A stretch of 64,000 nucleotides of DNA from positions 24,354 through 88,353 of the forward strand of contig JAZRVI010000050.1 in NCBI GenBank assembly GCA_045599035.1, given 5' to 3'. The position numbers were made by a program, and so were the translations under genes. Shown piece after piece: positions 34,224 through 43,630 of this stretch (its first letter is position 1; each line of letters begins with the position of its first letter). The notes below the pieces were generated by a model that saw nothing but the letters and a program-made list of their open reading frames with translations, ran no database searches and was not told the origin of the DNA. This DNA is from CATZDY01 sp045599035 (lineage in GTDB: Bacteria; Bacillota; Desulfotomaculia; Desulfotomaculales; Desulfocucumaceae).

Positions 34224-36108
34224 AATTATCCCCCCGTTTAAGCAGTTTTTTCACTTTCTCCACTATATCTGCCAAGCTCAATCCATATTTATCCAACAAA
34301 AGATCCCGTTTGCCCTGCTCAATAAATTGATCGGAAAAGCCCATCCGAGCAACCCGACAAATGATTTGCTTTTGTTCCAAAAGCTCCAGAACCGCTGAAC
34401 CAAAGCCTCCAGATAAAACATTTTCTTCCAGGGTAACTATAGCTCCGATTCTTTGAGCTGAGGCCAAAATTAAATCCTCGTCTAAAGGCTTAATAAAACA
34501 GGGATCGATAATTTCCGCTTCAATTCCTTCAGCGGCCAAAAGCTCCGCTGCCTGTTCCGCCCGTTCAACCATTACTCCAGCCGCCAAAAGTAAAACATCC
34601 CGCCCGGAACGCAAAACTTCCCCTTTGCCCCAGGCTAAAGTCGGAATGGGTTCTTCCAGTCGGCAGCCAGTAGCCTGCCCCCGGGGATACCGAATGGCCA
34701 CCGGCCCTTTGCCATATTGCAAAGCCGCCGCCAGCATTTTACGAAGCATATTTTCATTACGGGGAGCTAAAAGGCTCATATTGGGCATAGAACGCAAATA
34801 GCTCAAATCAAAAACCCCATGATGCGTGGGACCGTCATCCCCGACCAAACCGGCTCGGTCAATGGCCAGGACTATCGGTTGGGAGGTCAGACAAACATCA
34901 TGTAAAATTTGATCATAGGCTCTCTGTAAAAAGGTAGAATAAATGGCTACCACCGGCTTTAAACCCTGGTCGGCCATAGCTGCCGCCATAGTTACTCCCT
35001 GCTGTTCAGCAATACCCACATCAAAAAAACGATGGGGAAAGGTCTGGCTAAAGGCTTCCAAACCGGTTCCGGTCGGCATAGCCGCAGTTAGAGCCACAAT
35101 ATTTTCATCCTTATCCGCTAATTCCAGCAGAGTTTGACTGAAAATTTGAGTATAAGTAGGAATTGGATTGGCCGCAGTTTGTCCGGTAGTCAAATCAAAA
35201 GGCCCAATACCATGAAATTTATCGGGATTCTTTTCAGCCAATTCAAAACCCCGTCCTTTTTGAGTCAGCACATGAAGCAAAACCGGCTGATTTAAACAGG
35301 CTACCTGGTTTAGAACTCCCAACAGTTCAGCCAAATTATGCCCATCAACCGGGCCTACATAGGTATAGCCCAAATCCTCAAAGAGCATACCCGGCAAAAA
35401 CAAATGCTTAAGACTGCCCTTGACTCGATAAACCACCCTTTGCATAGTTTTGCCAATACTCGGCATTTTGTCCAATAAATTTTCCAGTTCCTTTTTACCC
35501 TTGGTATATTTGGAACAAATTCGCAACAAAGAAAGATAATTGGCCAGACTGCCCACATTAGGCGAAATGGACATTTCATTGTCATTCAAAATAATAGTCA
35601 GTTTTTCCTGAGTCTGACCAATATAGTTCAAAGCCTCAAAAGCCATACCCCCGGTTAAAGCCCCATCTCCAATAACCGCAATTACCGCATTTTTGCGGCC
35701 GGCCAAATCCCGAGCCGCCGCCATGCCTGCTGCCAAAGCCAAAGAGGTGCTGCTGTGTCCGGCAATAAAAGCATCATGTTCGCTTTCTTTGGGATTGGGG
35801 AAGCCGGTAATCCCCTGATATTGCCGTAAGGTAGAAAAACGCTGATAGCGACCGGTCAAAAGCTTGTGTACATAACATTGGTGTCCTACATCCCAGATAA
35901 TTTTATCTTCAGGAGTATTATAAACCCGATGCAAAGCCAGGGTCAATTCGACCACGCCCAAATTGGGAGCCAAATGGCCTCCGTTTTGAGCAACTGTTTC
36001 AATTAAAAGTTGGCGAATTTCCTGTGCTAATTCTTCCAGTTGAGCCAGCTCCAACTGCTTAAGGTTTCGGGGAGATTGAATATTTTCCAGCAAAGCCAAC
36101 TCAATCAT
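34210..36108 (-). CDS. dxs: 1-deoxy-D-xylulose-5-phosphate synthase
   Basis: 632 residues, the thiamine-diphosphate enzyme that starts the MEP isoprenoid pathway from pyruvate and glyceraldehyde-3-phosphate. GDGALTGG with NDNEMSISPNVG forms the ThDP-metal motif (about 148-182); the transketolase-type second domain has the catalytic glutamate in DVGIAEQQGVTMAA, and HHGVFDLSYLRSMPN is family-specific. The first few residues are uncertain: the ribosome site abuts the ATG at 36108, and a TTG three codons later (36099) has better spacing. It follows ispA, so precursor and prenyl steps are coupled. Confidence 0.96.
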   Translation of the reverse strand: MIELALLENIQSPRNLKQLELAQLEELAQEIRQLLIETVAQNGGHLAPNLGVVELTLALHRVYNTPEDKIIWDVGHQCYVHKLLTGRYQRFSTLRQYQGITGFPNPKESEHDAFIAGHSSTSLALAAGMAAARDLAGRKNAVIAVIGDGALTGGMAFEALNYIGQTQEKLTIILNDNEMSISPNVGSLANYLSLLRICSKYTKGKKELENLLDKMPSIGKTMQRVVYRVKGSLKHLFLPGMLFEDLGYTYVGPVDGHNLAELLGVLNQVACLNQPVLLHVLTQKGRGFELAEKNPDKFHGIGPFDLTTGQTAANPIPTYTQIFSQTLLELADKDENIVALTAAMPTGTGLEAFSQTFPHRFFDVGIAEQQGVTMAAAMADQGLKPVVAIYSTFLQRAYDQILHDVCLTSQPIVLAIDRAGLVGDDGPTHHGVFDLSYLRSMPNMSLLAPRNENMLRKMLAAALQYGKGPVAIRYPRGQATGCRLEEPIPTLAWGKGEVLRSGRDVLLLAAGVMVERAEQAAELLAAEGIEAEIIDPCFIKPLDEDLILASAQRIGAIVTLEENVLSGGFGSAVLELLEQKQIICRVARMGFSDQFIEQGKRDLLLDKYGLSLADIVEKVKKLLKRGDNFDEA

Positions 36109-36121
36109 CCTTCCTGCTGTT

Positions 36122-36997
36122 TTAATAATCCCGTTCTACGGCAAACTTCAACAAACCAGCCAAAAAGTCAGCTTGCCCGCCAAAAATATCCAATTTCTGC
36201 AAGCCTTGCTGCATAACTTCCCAAGCCATATCCTGGGATTTTTCCAAACCAAACAAAGCTGGGTAAGTTAATTTGTCGTTTTTCTGATCACTAAAAAGAG
36301 GCTTGCCCAATTTGGCTTCTTCCCCGATCAAATCCAAAATATCATCGGTAATTTGAAAAGCCAAGCCGAAAAAACGAGCATAATCCGTCAAAGCCTGCAA
36401 TTCTGCTCCTTGCAAACCGGATAAAATCGCTCCGCTTCGTACAGAGGCCGTCAACAAATCCCCTGTTTTATGCTGGTGAATATAGCGTAAATTGCTTTCG
36501 TTTCTTGCTTGTTCAGTACGAATATCCGCCACTTGCCCTCCAATCAAACCCTGACTGCCGGCCGCTGCCGCAATTTCACGCAAAACCTGCATTTTCAGCT
36601 CCGCCGGGAAATCACCCTGGGTTAATAATTCAAAAGCTTTGGTCAATAAAGCATCACCGGCCAAAATGGCCAGGGCTTCCCCAAACTTTTTGTGACAGGT
36701 AGGAATCCCCCGCCGCAAATCGTCATTATCCATAGCCGGCAAATCATCATGGATTAAAGAATAGGTATGCAAAAACTCCAAGGCACAGGCAGCGGGCAAA
36801 ACTGCTTCCGGCTGAGCCTTGCCCAATTCAGCTGCAGCCAGAACCAAAACCGGTCTGAGCCTTTTGCCGCCGGATAAAACGCTGTAACACATGGCCTGAT
36901 GAATTTCGCTGGGTTCCGTATCTGCTGTCGGCAAAAATTCAGCTAATGCCTGATTCACCAAAGCTGTTGTTTCTTCCAGTTTTTGTCGAAAGGTCAA
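36122..36997 (-). CDS. ispA: Farnesyl/geranyl diphosphate synthase
   Basis: 291 residues. First aspartate-rich motif DDLPAMDNDD (about 85-94) and second DDILD (about 225-229), with GGKRLRP at about 43-49. It condenses IPP onto DMAPP and GPP to give FPP for undecaprenyl and quinone chains. The TTG start at 36997 is preceded by AGGAGGAG inside xseB, and the two genes overlap by 59 bases in different frames, which is larger than usual and implies coupled translation. Confidence 0.95.
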   Translation of the reverse strand: MTFRQKLEETTALVNQALAEFLPTADTEPSEIHQAMCYSVLSGGKRLRPVLVLAAAELGKAQPEAVLPAACALEFLHTYSLIHDDLPAMDNDDLRRGIPTCHKKFGEALAILAGDALLTKAFELLTQGDFPAELKMQVLREIAAAAGSQGLIGGQVADIRTEQARNESNLRYIHQHKTGDLLTASVRSGAILSGLQGAELQALTDYARFFGLAFQITDDILDLIGEEAKLGKPLFSDQKNDKLTYPALFGLEKSQDMAWEVMQQGLQKLDIFGGQADFLAGLLKFAVERDY

Positions 36998-37199
36998 CTT
37001 GTTTCTCCTCCTCTTCCTGCCAAAGTCTGATTTTGGTTTCTGCCTTGTCCAGAATTTGCTGACAAAAGCGAGTTAAAGCAATGTCTTCTTCAAAAGCTGC
37101 CAGACTTTCCTGCAAGGATAAAGTTCCTCGATCCATTTCTTCGACCAAACTTTCCAGTTTTTGCAAGGCTTCTTCAAAAGTTTGTTTTTTCCTGGCCAT
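36939..37199 (-). CDS. xseB: Exodeoxyribonuclease VII small subunit
   Basis: 86 residues. The core (about 1-62) has the family pattern FEEALQKLESLVEEMDRGTLSLQESL split by short variable parts; the last 24 residues are an added tail produced by the overlap with ispA. XseB binds several-fold to XseA to form the single-strand exonuclease. No xseA is upstream, where it normally lies; a divergent plus-strand gene is there instead. It begins the isoprenoid-repair operon. Confidence 0.93.
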   Translation of the reverse strand: MARKKQTFEEALQKLESLVEEMDRGTLSLQESLAAFEEDIALTRFCQQILDKAETKIRLWQEEEEKQVDLSTKTGRNNSFGESGIS

Positions 37200-37256
37200 T
37201 GATTTCCCCGCTTTCTTTATTATTTTGACAGGACAACCCGATTTTTCCCTTCATTT

Positions 37257-37265
37257 ATTATACCA
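37257..37265 (-). promoter_or_regulatory. Extended -10 promoter for the xseB operon
   Basis: TGGTATAAT on the minus strand (37265-37257), a perfect -10 with the TG extension and no good -35. Predicted start near 37250 gives a leader of about 50 bases to xseB. Confidence 0.5.
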
Positions 37266-37310
37266 TTTTGTTAATACTATGGGTGAATTTATTTTATAGA
37301 GGTGAAAAAA

Positions 37311-38165
37311 ATGGTTCGCATTTTGAGCTGGCTGATTTTGTTTATGTTTTGGACTGTTCCGGTTCAGGCTGCTGAAGACGGCAGATTTATTTATCAGAAA
37401 TATCCTGGTATGGCCAGCAATTACACCGGAGAATTACCCTGGGAAAGAAGCCCGGAATTTATCCAAATGGCTCTGGAACAGCAATTACCCGTTCGCATGA
37501 TCGCTTATAAAGCGGTTCTGCACGATCCTTTACCCGGAGAAGCCGAAAATATCAATCTGGCTGCCCAAAAATTATGCCAAACCCTGGTTCCGGCTGGAAG
37601 TACTTTTTCCCAAAATCAAACCCTGGGGCCTTATACTCTGGAAAACGGTTATCAGGAAGGACCCAGCTATGCTGGGGATCAGGTGATCACCACCGTGGGA
37701 GGCGGAATCTGCAAAATAGCCAGCCTTTTGTATAATGCAGCAGCTCTATCCAATCTGCCCATTTTGGAACGCCATGCCCATTCCATGCTGGTGCCTTATG
37801 TTCCTCCTGGACAGGATGCCACTGTCTGTTATGGAGCCAAGGACTTTCGTTTCTCCAATAATCTCCAGACTCCGCTTTTAATCTGGTGCCAAAAGGTGGA
37901 TAACACAGTTTATTTGGCTTTCTACAGCCAGCAAAAGGCTCCTGTAAGCTTTTGGCAACATCAGATTAAAAAATATTTTCCCTGCCAGACTCTCTATCAA
38001 GCCAGTTCCAGCCTGCCCGCCGGCAGTGAAATTCGAGCTGGTTTGGACGGCTATTTAATTCAGTCCCAAACCATTACCCTGGAAGCTCCCGGACAAAGCC
38101 GGGAACAGGATCGGGGTCTAAGCTCCTATAATCCGTTACCCCGCCTGCTGGCCGCTAAACCATAA
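37311..38165 (+). CDS. VanW-family secreted protein
   Basis: 284 residues from the ATG at 37311, with AGAGGTG seven bases upstream; an in-frame GTG at 37302 is part of that ribosome site. Signal peptide (about 1-21), then the VanW domain with FSQNQTLGPYTLENGY (about 99-114), GGGICKIASLLYNAA (about 142-156) and ERHAHS (about 166-171). VanW domains occur in wall-associated proteins and vancomycin clusters but lack an agreed activity. The gene is single, its end overlaps the converging decarboxylase by 11 bases. Confidence 0.88.
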   Translation: MVRILSWLILFMFWTVPVQAAEDGRFIYQKYPGMASNYTGELPWERSPEFIQMALEQQLPVRMIAYKAVLHDPLPGEAENINLAAQKLCQTLVPAGSTFSQNQTLGPYTLENGYQEGPSYAGDQVITTVGGGICKIASLLYNAAALSNLPILERHAHSMLVPYVPPGQDATVCYGAKDFRFSNNLQTPLLIWCQKVDNTVYLAFYSQQKAPVSFWQHQIKKYFPCQTLYQASSSLPAGSEIRAGLDGYLIQSQTITLEAPGQSREQDRGLSSYNPLPRLLAAKP

Positions 38166-39600
38166 CCCGAACGCTTTCCAGACTGGGATCCTGACAGCCC
38201 TGAAAATGCACGCCCATATATTTAACGGCCTGCAAATATTCCACCACTTCTGCGGTAAATCTTTCTCCGGGACAAATAATCGGAACTCCGGGCGGATAGC
38301 AGCTAATGGTTTCGGCACAAATCAAGCCCGCCGCCTGCTCCAGTTTGACAATTCTGGCTGTCGAAAAAAAGGCCGTCCGAGGCGGCAGGACGATTTCCGG
38401 CAAACAAGAAGGCAAAGCACATTTTTTATGGTGCAGGGCTTCCTCCGGCCAGGCAGAATCATCCAGGGTACGCATTGCGGCCAAAGCAGCAGCCAATTGC
38501 TTTACATCCTCCCAGGTATTACCGGGACTAAGCAAAAGCAACAAATTATTGGGAGCCGAAAGCTCTACTTGAATCTGATAATTTTCCCGCAGCCAGGTTT
38601 CAGCCCAGGGGCCGGTAGGCGGCAGGCTTTCCAAAGCAACGGTAATTTTGCAGGGATCCAGAGAATATTTTTTTTCATTCATAATGGGATAACCCATTTC
38701 GTTTAAGCTTTGCTTTAAGAAGCGACTGAGCTGCAAAGTATGCTCCAGCAGCTTTTGTCCCTGCAAGTGCATTTGAAACAAGGAAGCTTCCAAAGAAGCC
38801 AGCAGCAGATAAGAAGTGCTGGTACTCTGCAAAATTCGCAAGGCACTTTCCAAACGGTTTTGGTCAATTAAATCACCCTGAAGATGCACCATGGAAGCCT
38901 GGGTAAAGGAAGACAGCATTTTGTGAGAGCCATGCACCGCCGCATCTGCTCCACATTTTAAAGCAGATCTAGGGAAATCTGGATGAAAACCAAAGTGAGC
39001 CCCGTGAGCTTCATCCACCAGTAGGGGAATCCCCTTTTGATGCACTAAATCGGCAATTTTCTGCACTTCAGAAACAACGCCGTTATAAGTGGGATTAACC
39101 AGCAAGACCGCCCGAGCCTCCGGGTTTTCCTCCAAAGCCTGAGCGATGGTCTGGGGCAGAGTGTGCACAAACACTCCATAACCTTCATCATATTCCGGCA
39201 TAAAAAAAACCGGAACCGCTCCGCTTAAAATGATTCCGCTTAAAATAGATCGGTGAATATTGCGGGGAACAATAATTTTTTGGCCGGGATTGCAGACGGC
39301 CAGGAGCAGGGCTTCCAGGCCGCAGGAACTGCCATTGATTAAAAAATAGCTTTTTTTGGCTCCAAACACCTCTGCCGCCATTTCTTGCGATTCCTTAATA
39401 ATCCCTTCCGGCTGGTGCAAATCATCCATACCGGGAATATTGGTAACATCTGCCCGAAAAACCAGATTACCCAAAAAGTCAGCTAAAGGATTGCCCTGCA
39501 ATTGATTTCCCTTATGTCCCGGCATATGAAACCTGACTGTTTCGGGTTGAGCGTATTTCTTTAGAGCATTCAAAATGGGAGTTTTGATCAACCCACCCAT
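38155..39600 (-). CDS. Fold-type I Orn/Lys/Arg decarboxylase family protein
   Basis: 481 residues. PLP-dependent: FHMPGHKGNQ near the start, INGSSCGLEALLLA (about 88-101), DEAHGAHFGFHP (about 194-205) and GSHKMLSSFTQA with the PLP lysine (about 220-231). A C-terminal small domain carries SCYPPGVPIICPGE. This is the short Firmicutes form (SpeA/YaaO-like) rather than the 700-residue inducible form. Substrate, arginine, lysine or ornithine, cannot be fixed by sight. It may feed polyamine synthesis. Confidence 0.88.
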   Translation of the reverse strand: MGGLIKTPILNALKKYAQPETVRFHMPGHKGNQLQGNPLADFLGNLVFRADVTNIPGMDDLHQPEGIIKESQEMAAEVFGAKKSYFLINGSSCGLEALLLAVCNPGQKIIVPRNIHRSILSGIILSGAVPVFFMPEYDEGYGVFVHTLPQTIAQALEENPEARAVLLVNPTYNGVVSEVQKIADLVHQKGIPLLVDEAHGAHFGFHPDFPRSALKCGADAAVHGSHKMLSSFTQASMVHLQGDLIDQNRLESALRILQSTSTSYLLLASLEASLFQMHLQGQKLLEHTLQLSRFLKQSLNEMGYPIMNEKKYSLDPCKITVALESLPPTGPWAETWLRENYQIQVELSAPNNLLLLLSPGNTWEDVKQLAAALAAMRTLDDSAWPEEALHHKKCALPSCLPEIVLPPRTAFFSTARIVKLEQAAGLICAETISCYPPGVPIICPGERFTAEVVEYLQAVKYMGVHFQGCQDPSLESVRVMV

Positions 39601-39702
39601 CTCCTTTCAAAATTATAATTACTTCTTCTATATGCCGGTTTAAGCGACAAGTTCGTTTTTAATTAGATTATTTTTAATTTCCCAGGAAAGGAAGGAATCC
39701 AA

Positions 39703-40497
39703 ATGAGATTGTTGAGCTGTTTTATCCTGTTTCTGCTTTGGCTTCTGCCAGCTTCGGCCAAGGCCAGTGTGCCTTCTATTCAGGCGGATTCAGCCATTTT
39801 AATTGAGGAGCAAAGCGGAGAAGTGCTTTTTTCCCTCAATCCCCAGGAAGCCCGCCCCATAGCCTCCACCACCAAAATTATGACTGCTTTGATTGCCTTG
39901 CAATTTGGCGATCTGGACAAAGTAATTCCGGTAAGTGCCAAAGCTGCCGACACCGGAGAAAGCAGCATTAATTTGCAGGAAGGAGAAGAACTATCCTTGC
40001 AGGATTTGTTATATGGGGCTTTAATGCGTTCCGGTAATGATGCCTGTGTAGCCATTGCCGAAAATGTAGCCGGCAGCGAAGAGCTTTTTGTAGCCCTTAT
40101 GAACCGAGCCGCCCAGTTTTATGGTGCCAGACAAACTCATTTTCACAATACCAACGGTCTGCCGGATCAAGAACATTATTCTTGTGCCAGAGATCTGGCC
40201 TTATTTACTCAACAAGCTTTTCAGTATCCCCTGTTTAGCCAGATTGTAGCCAGCCGCAGCCAAACCATAGGTTCCCGCTCTTTTACCAATACCAATGCCT
40301 TGCTTTGGAGCTATGCCGGAGCCGACGGAGTAAAAACCGGGACAACCAATGCGGCCGGAAAATGCCTGGTAGCCTCGGCCACTCGGGACGACTGCCGTTT
40401 GATTGCGGTAATTTTACACAGCTCGGATCGCTATGGCGATGCTCAAAAATTGTTGGACTTTGGTTTTCAAACCAAATTAAATCTTACAACAAATTAA
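39703..40497 (+). CDS. dacF: D-alanyl-D-alanine carboxypeptidase (S11, DacF-type)
   Basis: 264 residues, signal peptide (about 1-20). Active-site motifs SxxK as STTKIM (about 55-60), SGNDAC (about 111-116) and KTGTTNAAG (about 212-220) are intact. It trims the terminal D-alanine from peptidoglycan stems, limiting 4-3 cross-links. The C-terminal beta-rich and amphipathic anchor of longer relatives is missing, so it may be soluble outside the membrane. The start follows AAAGGAAGGA. It is a single gene ended by the hairpin at 40531. Confidence 0.92.
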   Translation: MRLLSCFILFLLWLLPASAKASVPSIQADSAILIEEQSGEVLFSLNPQEARPIASTTKIMTALIALQFGDLDKVIPVSAKAADTGESSINLQEGEELSLQDLLYGALMRSGNDACVAIAENVAGSEELFVALMNRAAQFYGARQTHFHNTNGLPDQEHYSCARDLALFTQQAFQYPLFSQIVASRSQTIGSRSFTNTNALLWSYAGADGVKTGTTNAAGKCLVASATRDDCRLIAVILHSSDRYGDAQKLLDFGFQTKLNLTTN

Positions 40498-40530
40498 GAG
40501 GCAAGACAATCTTTTTTTCAGAAAATTCAA

Positions 40531-40558
40531 AAGCTCCGCCAACTAAGCAACGGAGCTT
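40531..40558. terminator. Terminator between dacF and the zinc-ribbon gene
   Basis: AAGCTCCG / CGGAGCTT pair around a 12-base loop. The minus side is T-rich after the stem, so it should stop the converging gene and possibly dacF. Confidence 0.7.
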
Positions 40559-40608
40559 TAAGTTTCTAATTTATTCATATTTTTGCCTTACGGTTTGCCC
40601 AAACCTCC

Positions 40609-40938
40609 TCAATCTTCAATCATTAACAGCAGCTTTTCATGAATGTGCAAATTAAGCTGGGCTATCAGTTTTCGCAGGCTTTCTCCTTCCAGAAAATACC
40701 CGTTTTCCCAATTTTGAATTAAATAAAGGATAAAATCCAAATAACCATTGGCCAAAGTCAGAGTATATAATTCCCGATAGCGATTATTATCCTCCGGCTG
40801 ACAACCGTTTTCAACCCCTGGTTTATTTTTATGAGTTAACTTAAAATTAGTGAAGGTTTTGTTTTCTTTATTCCAGGAAACTATCCCGTCCAAAGGAAAA
40901 ACTTTTTTTCCACAATTATCACAAATAAAATCAGACAT
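40609..40938 (-). CDS. Small zinc-ribbon protein of unknown function
   Basis: 109 residues from the ATG at 40938, placed after AGGTCAGGTG; the frame is open to 40977 but that part lacks a ribosome site. Near the start CDNCGKKVF is half of a treble-clef or zinc ribbon; a later cysteine (in GCQPED) and histidines may complete the site. The C-terminal half is helical, with two YLxxxL-type segments. I do not recognise the family. It is a single gene. Confidence 0.7.
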   Translation of the reverse strand: MSDFICDNCGKKVFPLDGIVSWNKENKTFTNFKLTHKNKPGVENGCQPEDNNRYRELYTLTLANGYLDFILYLIQNWENGYFLEGESLRKLIAQLNLHIHEKLLLMIED

Positions 40939-41306
40939 TTTTACACCTGACCTATAAGAACCCGACTCCAGCGGCACAAAGCTTTTGCGAGTTATAGAGT
41001 CATTACTCCTTTCTTAATATTTTGCCCCCCGTCTGCTGTCCAACGCTTCCAAACTTTGGAATTAGATTGTTAATATTTTCACTAACTAGCAAATTTAAAG
41101 CTGACTCAATTTAAACCAAATAATTACTTCCCTAACTTATTTTCATTATACACTTTTAATTGTATTTCTGCAACCTCGAATTTAAAGAAAAGTTATTTGT
41201 TTTTGACCAGAAAGGCAGAAAAATAAATCTTATTTTTAGACTTAAAAAGGCAGGAATTTGCAAATTCTAATTAGAATAAGTTAGGAACCGGAAGGAGATT
41301 TTTATT
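40939..41306. other. AT-rich divergent intergenic region
   Basis: 368 bases between two unknown genes. It has a perfect 12-base palindrome TTCTAATTAGAA (41265-41276) just before the ribosome site of the 41307 gene, which could be an operator. No strong sigma-A promoter was seen, and no reading frame. Confidence 0.5.
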
Positions 41307-42161
41307 TTGAAAACCTGGTATATTGAAGATGCTGGAGGTGGCTGCAAAGCCTTTTCCGAAGTAATAGTGCTGGTCTGTGAGGATCCGCAGGAAATCTATA
41401 TTTCCCAGATACCCTTATTTTGGGAAGGACTAGAAAGCTTGGAAGAAAAAGTCCTCCAGGCTGCCCTGGAAATTATGCAAAAAGCCGGAGTCCAAAAAAC
41501 CGATCAGTTATTGGTTTGTTCCGGAAATATTTTTTTTGCTCTTCATGAATGGCTGACCCAAAATCAATACAATTGGGAAACCACCAAAATGGAAGGCTTG
41601 GCTCATTATACAGCCGAAGAAAGCTTTCAACAACAACTGGTTAAAGCCGGTTTTCCCCCCTATTTAAAATTAGCCGGACGGGAATATCGGGAATTTTATC
41701 AAATAATCGAGGCATGGGTTCGTTCTGACCCTCAACGCAAAATTTATCTGAAAAACCAGCAAATCAGACGAAGAGAACGAAAAAATAAATACACTCTGAA
41801 GGCCAACGGATATCATGCCACCCACTGCTCCAAATGCCACCGCATAATTTTGCCTTATAGCTCCATGATTGAAATTCACTATCGGCAGCGGGGAAAGAAA
41901 ATTCAAAAACACTACCATCTCCAATGCACGCCGGAACAGCCCAAAAAGTTTAATCTAATTACGGCCAGCTTGTCTTTGGAGGAAAGCGAATTTACCGCAG
42001 TTCAGGCCAAAAACCGGGAAGTGGAAAGCTGTTATCTTTGTCACAAGCCTTTGAACAAAGGCGAAATTGCCTTTTTTGGCTATCTCAAGCAAAAACTGAT
42101 TGCTATTCATCCGGATTGTCTGCCCCCTCACACCCGGATAACGAAAGCAAGTGGGGAGTAA
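41307..42161 (+). CDS. Protein of unknown function with two C-terminal zinc-ribbon-like motifs
   Basis: 284 residues from a TTG at 41307, supported by GAAGGAGA upstream. The N-terminal half (about 1-130) has alternating strands and helices and resembles a ribonuclease-H-like fold by eye, but this is not established. A basic stretch (about 150-165, RRRERKNK) leads to CSKCHRIILPYSSMIEIHYR and then CYLCHKPLNKGEIAFFGY...HPDC, two metal-binding knuckles. I do not recognise the family. The last 59 bases overlap the opposing phosphoesterase gene. Confidence 0.72.
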   Translation: MKTWYIEDAGGGCKAFSEVIVLVCEDPQEIYISQIPLFWEGLESLEEKVLQAALEIMQKAGVQKTDQLLVCSGNIFFALHEWLTQNQYNWETTKMEGLAHYTAEESFQQQLVKAGFPPYLKLAGREYREFYQIIEAWVRSDPQRKIYLKNQQIRRRERKNKYTLKANGYHATHCSKCHRIILPYSSMIEIHYRQRGKKIQKHYHLQCTPEQPKKFNLITASLSLEESEFTAVQAKNREVESCYLCHKPLNKGEIAFFGYLKQKLIAIHPDCLPPHTRITKASGE

Positions 42162-42864
42162 AATTCAAATAATCGGCACTAACCAGCTTAAAATTAATTC
42201 CCCATTTCCTGGCTGGCAGGCAATAATGTCGAGCTTTGCCGTGCAGATGACCATAAATTACCTTGGTTACCTGATATTTTTCCAAAAGCTCAATAAAACC
42301 GCTGTATTCATGCTTTTCATTAGTCGGCATATAATGAATCATGACCAAAATATCTTGAGGAGAGCTTTTTAAAGCCATTTGCAAGGAATTTTCCAAACGC
42401 AAAAGCTCCCTCTTGTAGATTTTTTGATCGGCTTCGGTAAAAAACACCCCATTGGGACAAAGCCAGCCTCGGGAACCGCAAACTGCCAGGTCTCCAATTC
42501 TGACAAAATCATTTTGCAAAAGCTGCAAATTGGCCGGAGCCGCTTCCCGAGACTTTTTCAAAGACTGCCACCAATAATCATGATTGCCGGCTATGGCCAC
42601 AATGGTTCCTGGCAAGCTGCCCAAAAACTCAAAATCATATTTAGCCTCCGGAAGACGCATTGCCCAGGAAATATCCCCAGGCATCAAAACCACATCTTCC
42701 TCTTTTACTGTGCTTTGCCAATTATCATAAATTTGCCGAGCGTGATTCTGCCATTTTTCATCCAGAGCCGACATGGGCTTATACTGCATTGTTTCCCAAT
42801 CTTCCCCAGACCAGGGGCTTTGCTTAAAGGATAAATGTAAATCACTGATAGCCCAAATTTTCAT
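42103..42864 (-). CDS. Calcineurin-like metallophosphoesterase
   Basis: 253 residues from the ATG at 42864, placed after AAGGGG. Two-metal motifs: SDLHLS (about 7-12), PGDISWA (about 62-68), GNHDYWW (about 93-99) and GHLHGK near 205. The substrate is unknown; the family holds nucleotidases, phosphodiesterases and protein phosphatases. It is preceded by 100 bases containing the cobO end and overlaps the 41307 gene tail-to-tail. Confidence 0.88.
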   Translation of the reverse strand: MKIWAISDLHLSFKQSPWSGEDWETMQYKPMSALDEKWQNHARQIYDNWQSTVKEEDVVLMPGDISWAMRLPEAKYDFEFLGSLPGTIVAIAGNHDYWWQSLKKSREAAPANLQLLQNDFVRIGDLAVCGSRGWLCPNGVFFTEADQKIYKRELLRLENSLQMALKSSPQDILVMIHYMPTNEKHEYSGFIELLEKYQVTKVIYGHLHGKARHYCLPARKWGINFKLVSADYLNFTPHLLSLSGCEGADNPDE

Positions 42865-42968
42865 TAAAAACCCCTTCAATCCCGTTTTGATTTTGGCCTG
42901 AATCTAAGGACTTGCCGCCTGTATCAGACCCATTTGGCACCTGAAAGCTGAAAATGGTAGTCAAAAAA

Positions 42969-43496
42969 CTAAAATTCAATGCCCTTGCGAGCCTCAATAC
43001 CTTGATCTTTGGGGTGCCGGTGTTTTTTCATTTCCGTGATATAATCAGCTTTCTCCAGGAAAAACGGCTCCGGATTGCGTCCAGTTACCACTATTTCCAG
43101 TTCTGGCGGTTTTTCCTCAATTAATTTTTCCAACAGACAACGATCCAAGGCTTGCAGGGAATAGGCTCCAACCGCTTCATCCAAAATTAATACATCCACT
43201 TTTTTCTGCTGCACAAGCTCCCGGACTTTTTGCAAATTCTGATTATGCAGTTGTCTTTCTTCTTCTCTTTCCTGCTCCGATAATTTGCTCCAAAAGCCAA
43301 AGCTTTTTTCATTGCGAATTATTTGCACATTGGGCAATAAATACAGAGAGCTTAGTTCTGAAGTTGGCCTGCCCTTTAAAAATTGAACAAACAAAACCCG
43401 TTTTCCCGCTCCGGAAGCCCGTAAAACCAGACCCAAAGAAGCTGTAGTTTTTCCTTTGCCTTCTCCGGTATACAAATGAATTAATCCTGCTGCCAT
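42969..43496 (-). CDS. cobO: Corrinoid adenosyltransferase (CobO/BtuR family)
   Basis: 175 residues from the ATG at 43496, chosen for GGAGGG six bases upstream. P-loop GEGKGKTTA (about 9-17), then the family LRASGAGKRVLFVQFLKG split over two strands, and DVLILDEA. It transfers adenosyl from ATP to cob(I)alamin or cobyrinic acid diamide. No other cobalamin genes adjoin it, but cbiX and heme genes from the same tetrapyrrole branch lie just to the right. Confidence 0.93.
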   Translation of the reverse strand: MAAGLIHLYTGEGKGKTTASLGLVLRASGAGKRVLFVQFLKGRPTSELSSLYLLPNVQIIRNEKSFGFWSKLSEQEREEERQLHNQNLQKVRELVQQKKVDVLILDEAVGAYSLQALDRCLLEKLIEEKPPELEIVVTGRNPEPFFLEKADYITEMKKHRHPKDQGIEARKGIEF

Positions 43497-43630
43497 TTCT
43501 TTCCCTCCTGCTGCCAAATTATTTTAACTCCAAATTTATTCCTATTATCAAACTTATATGCCAGATCCTTACAGACTATTGCGATACCAACACACCACGC
43601 GTTCACAATTATTAAAAACCAGGTGTTATT

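Noticed and set aside
43518..43630. Cobalamin riboswitch before cobO
   Set aside because: The 113-base gap lacks the B12-box words and is too short for the full aptamer.
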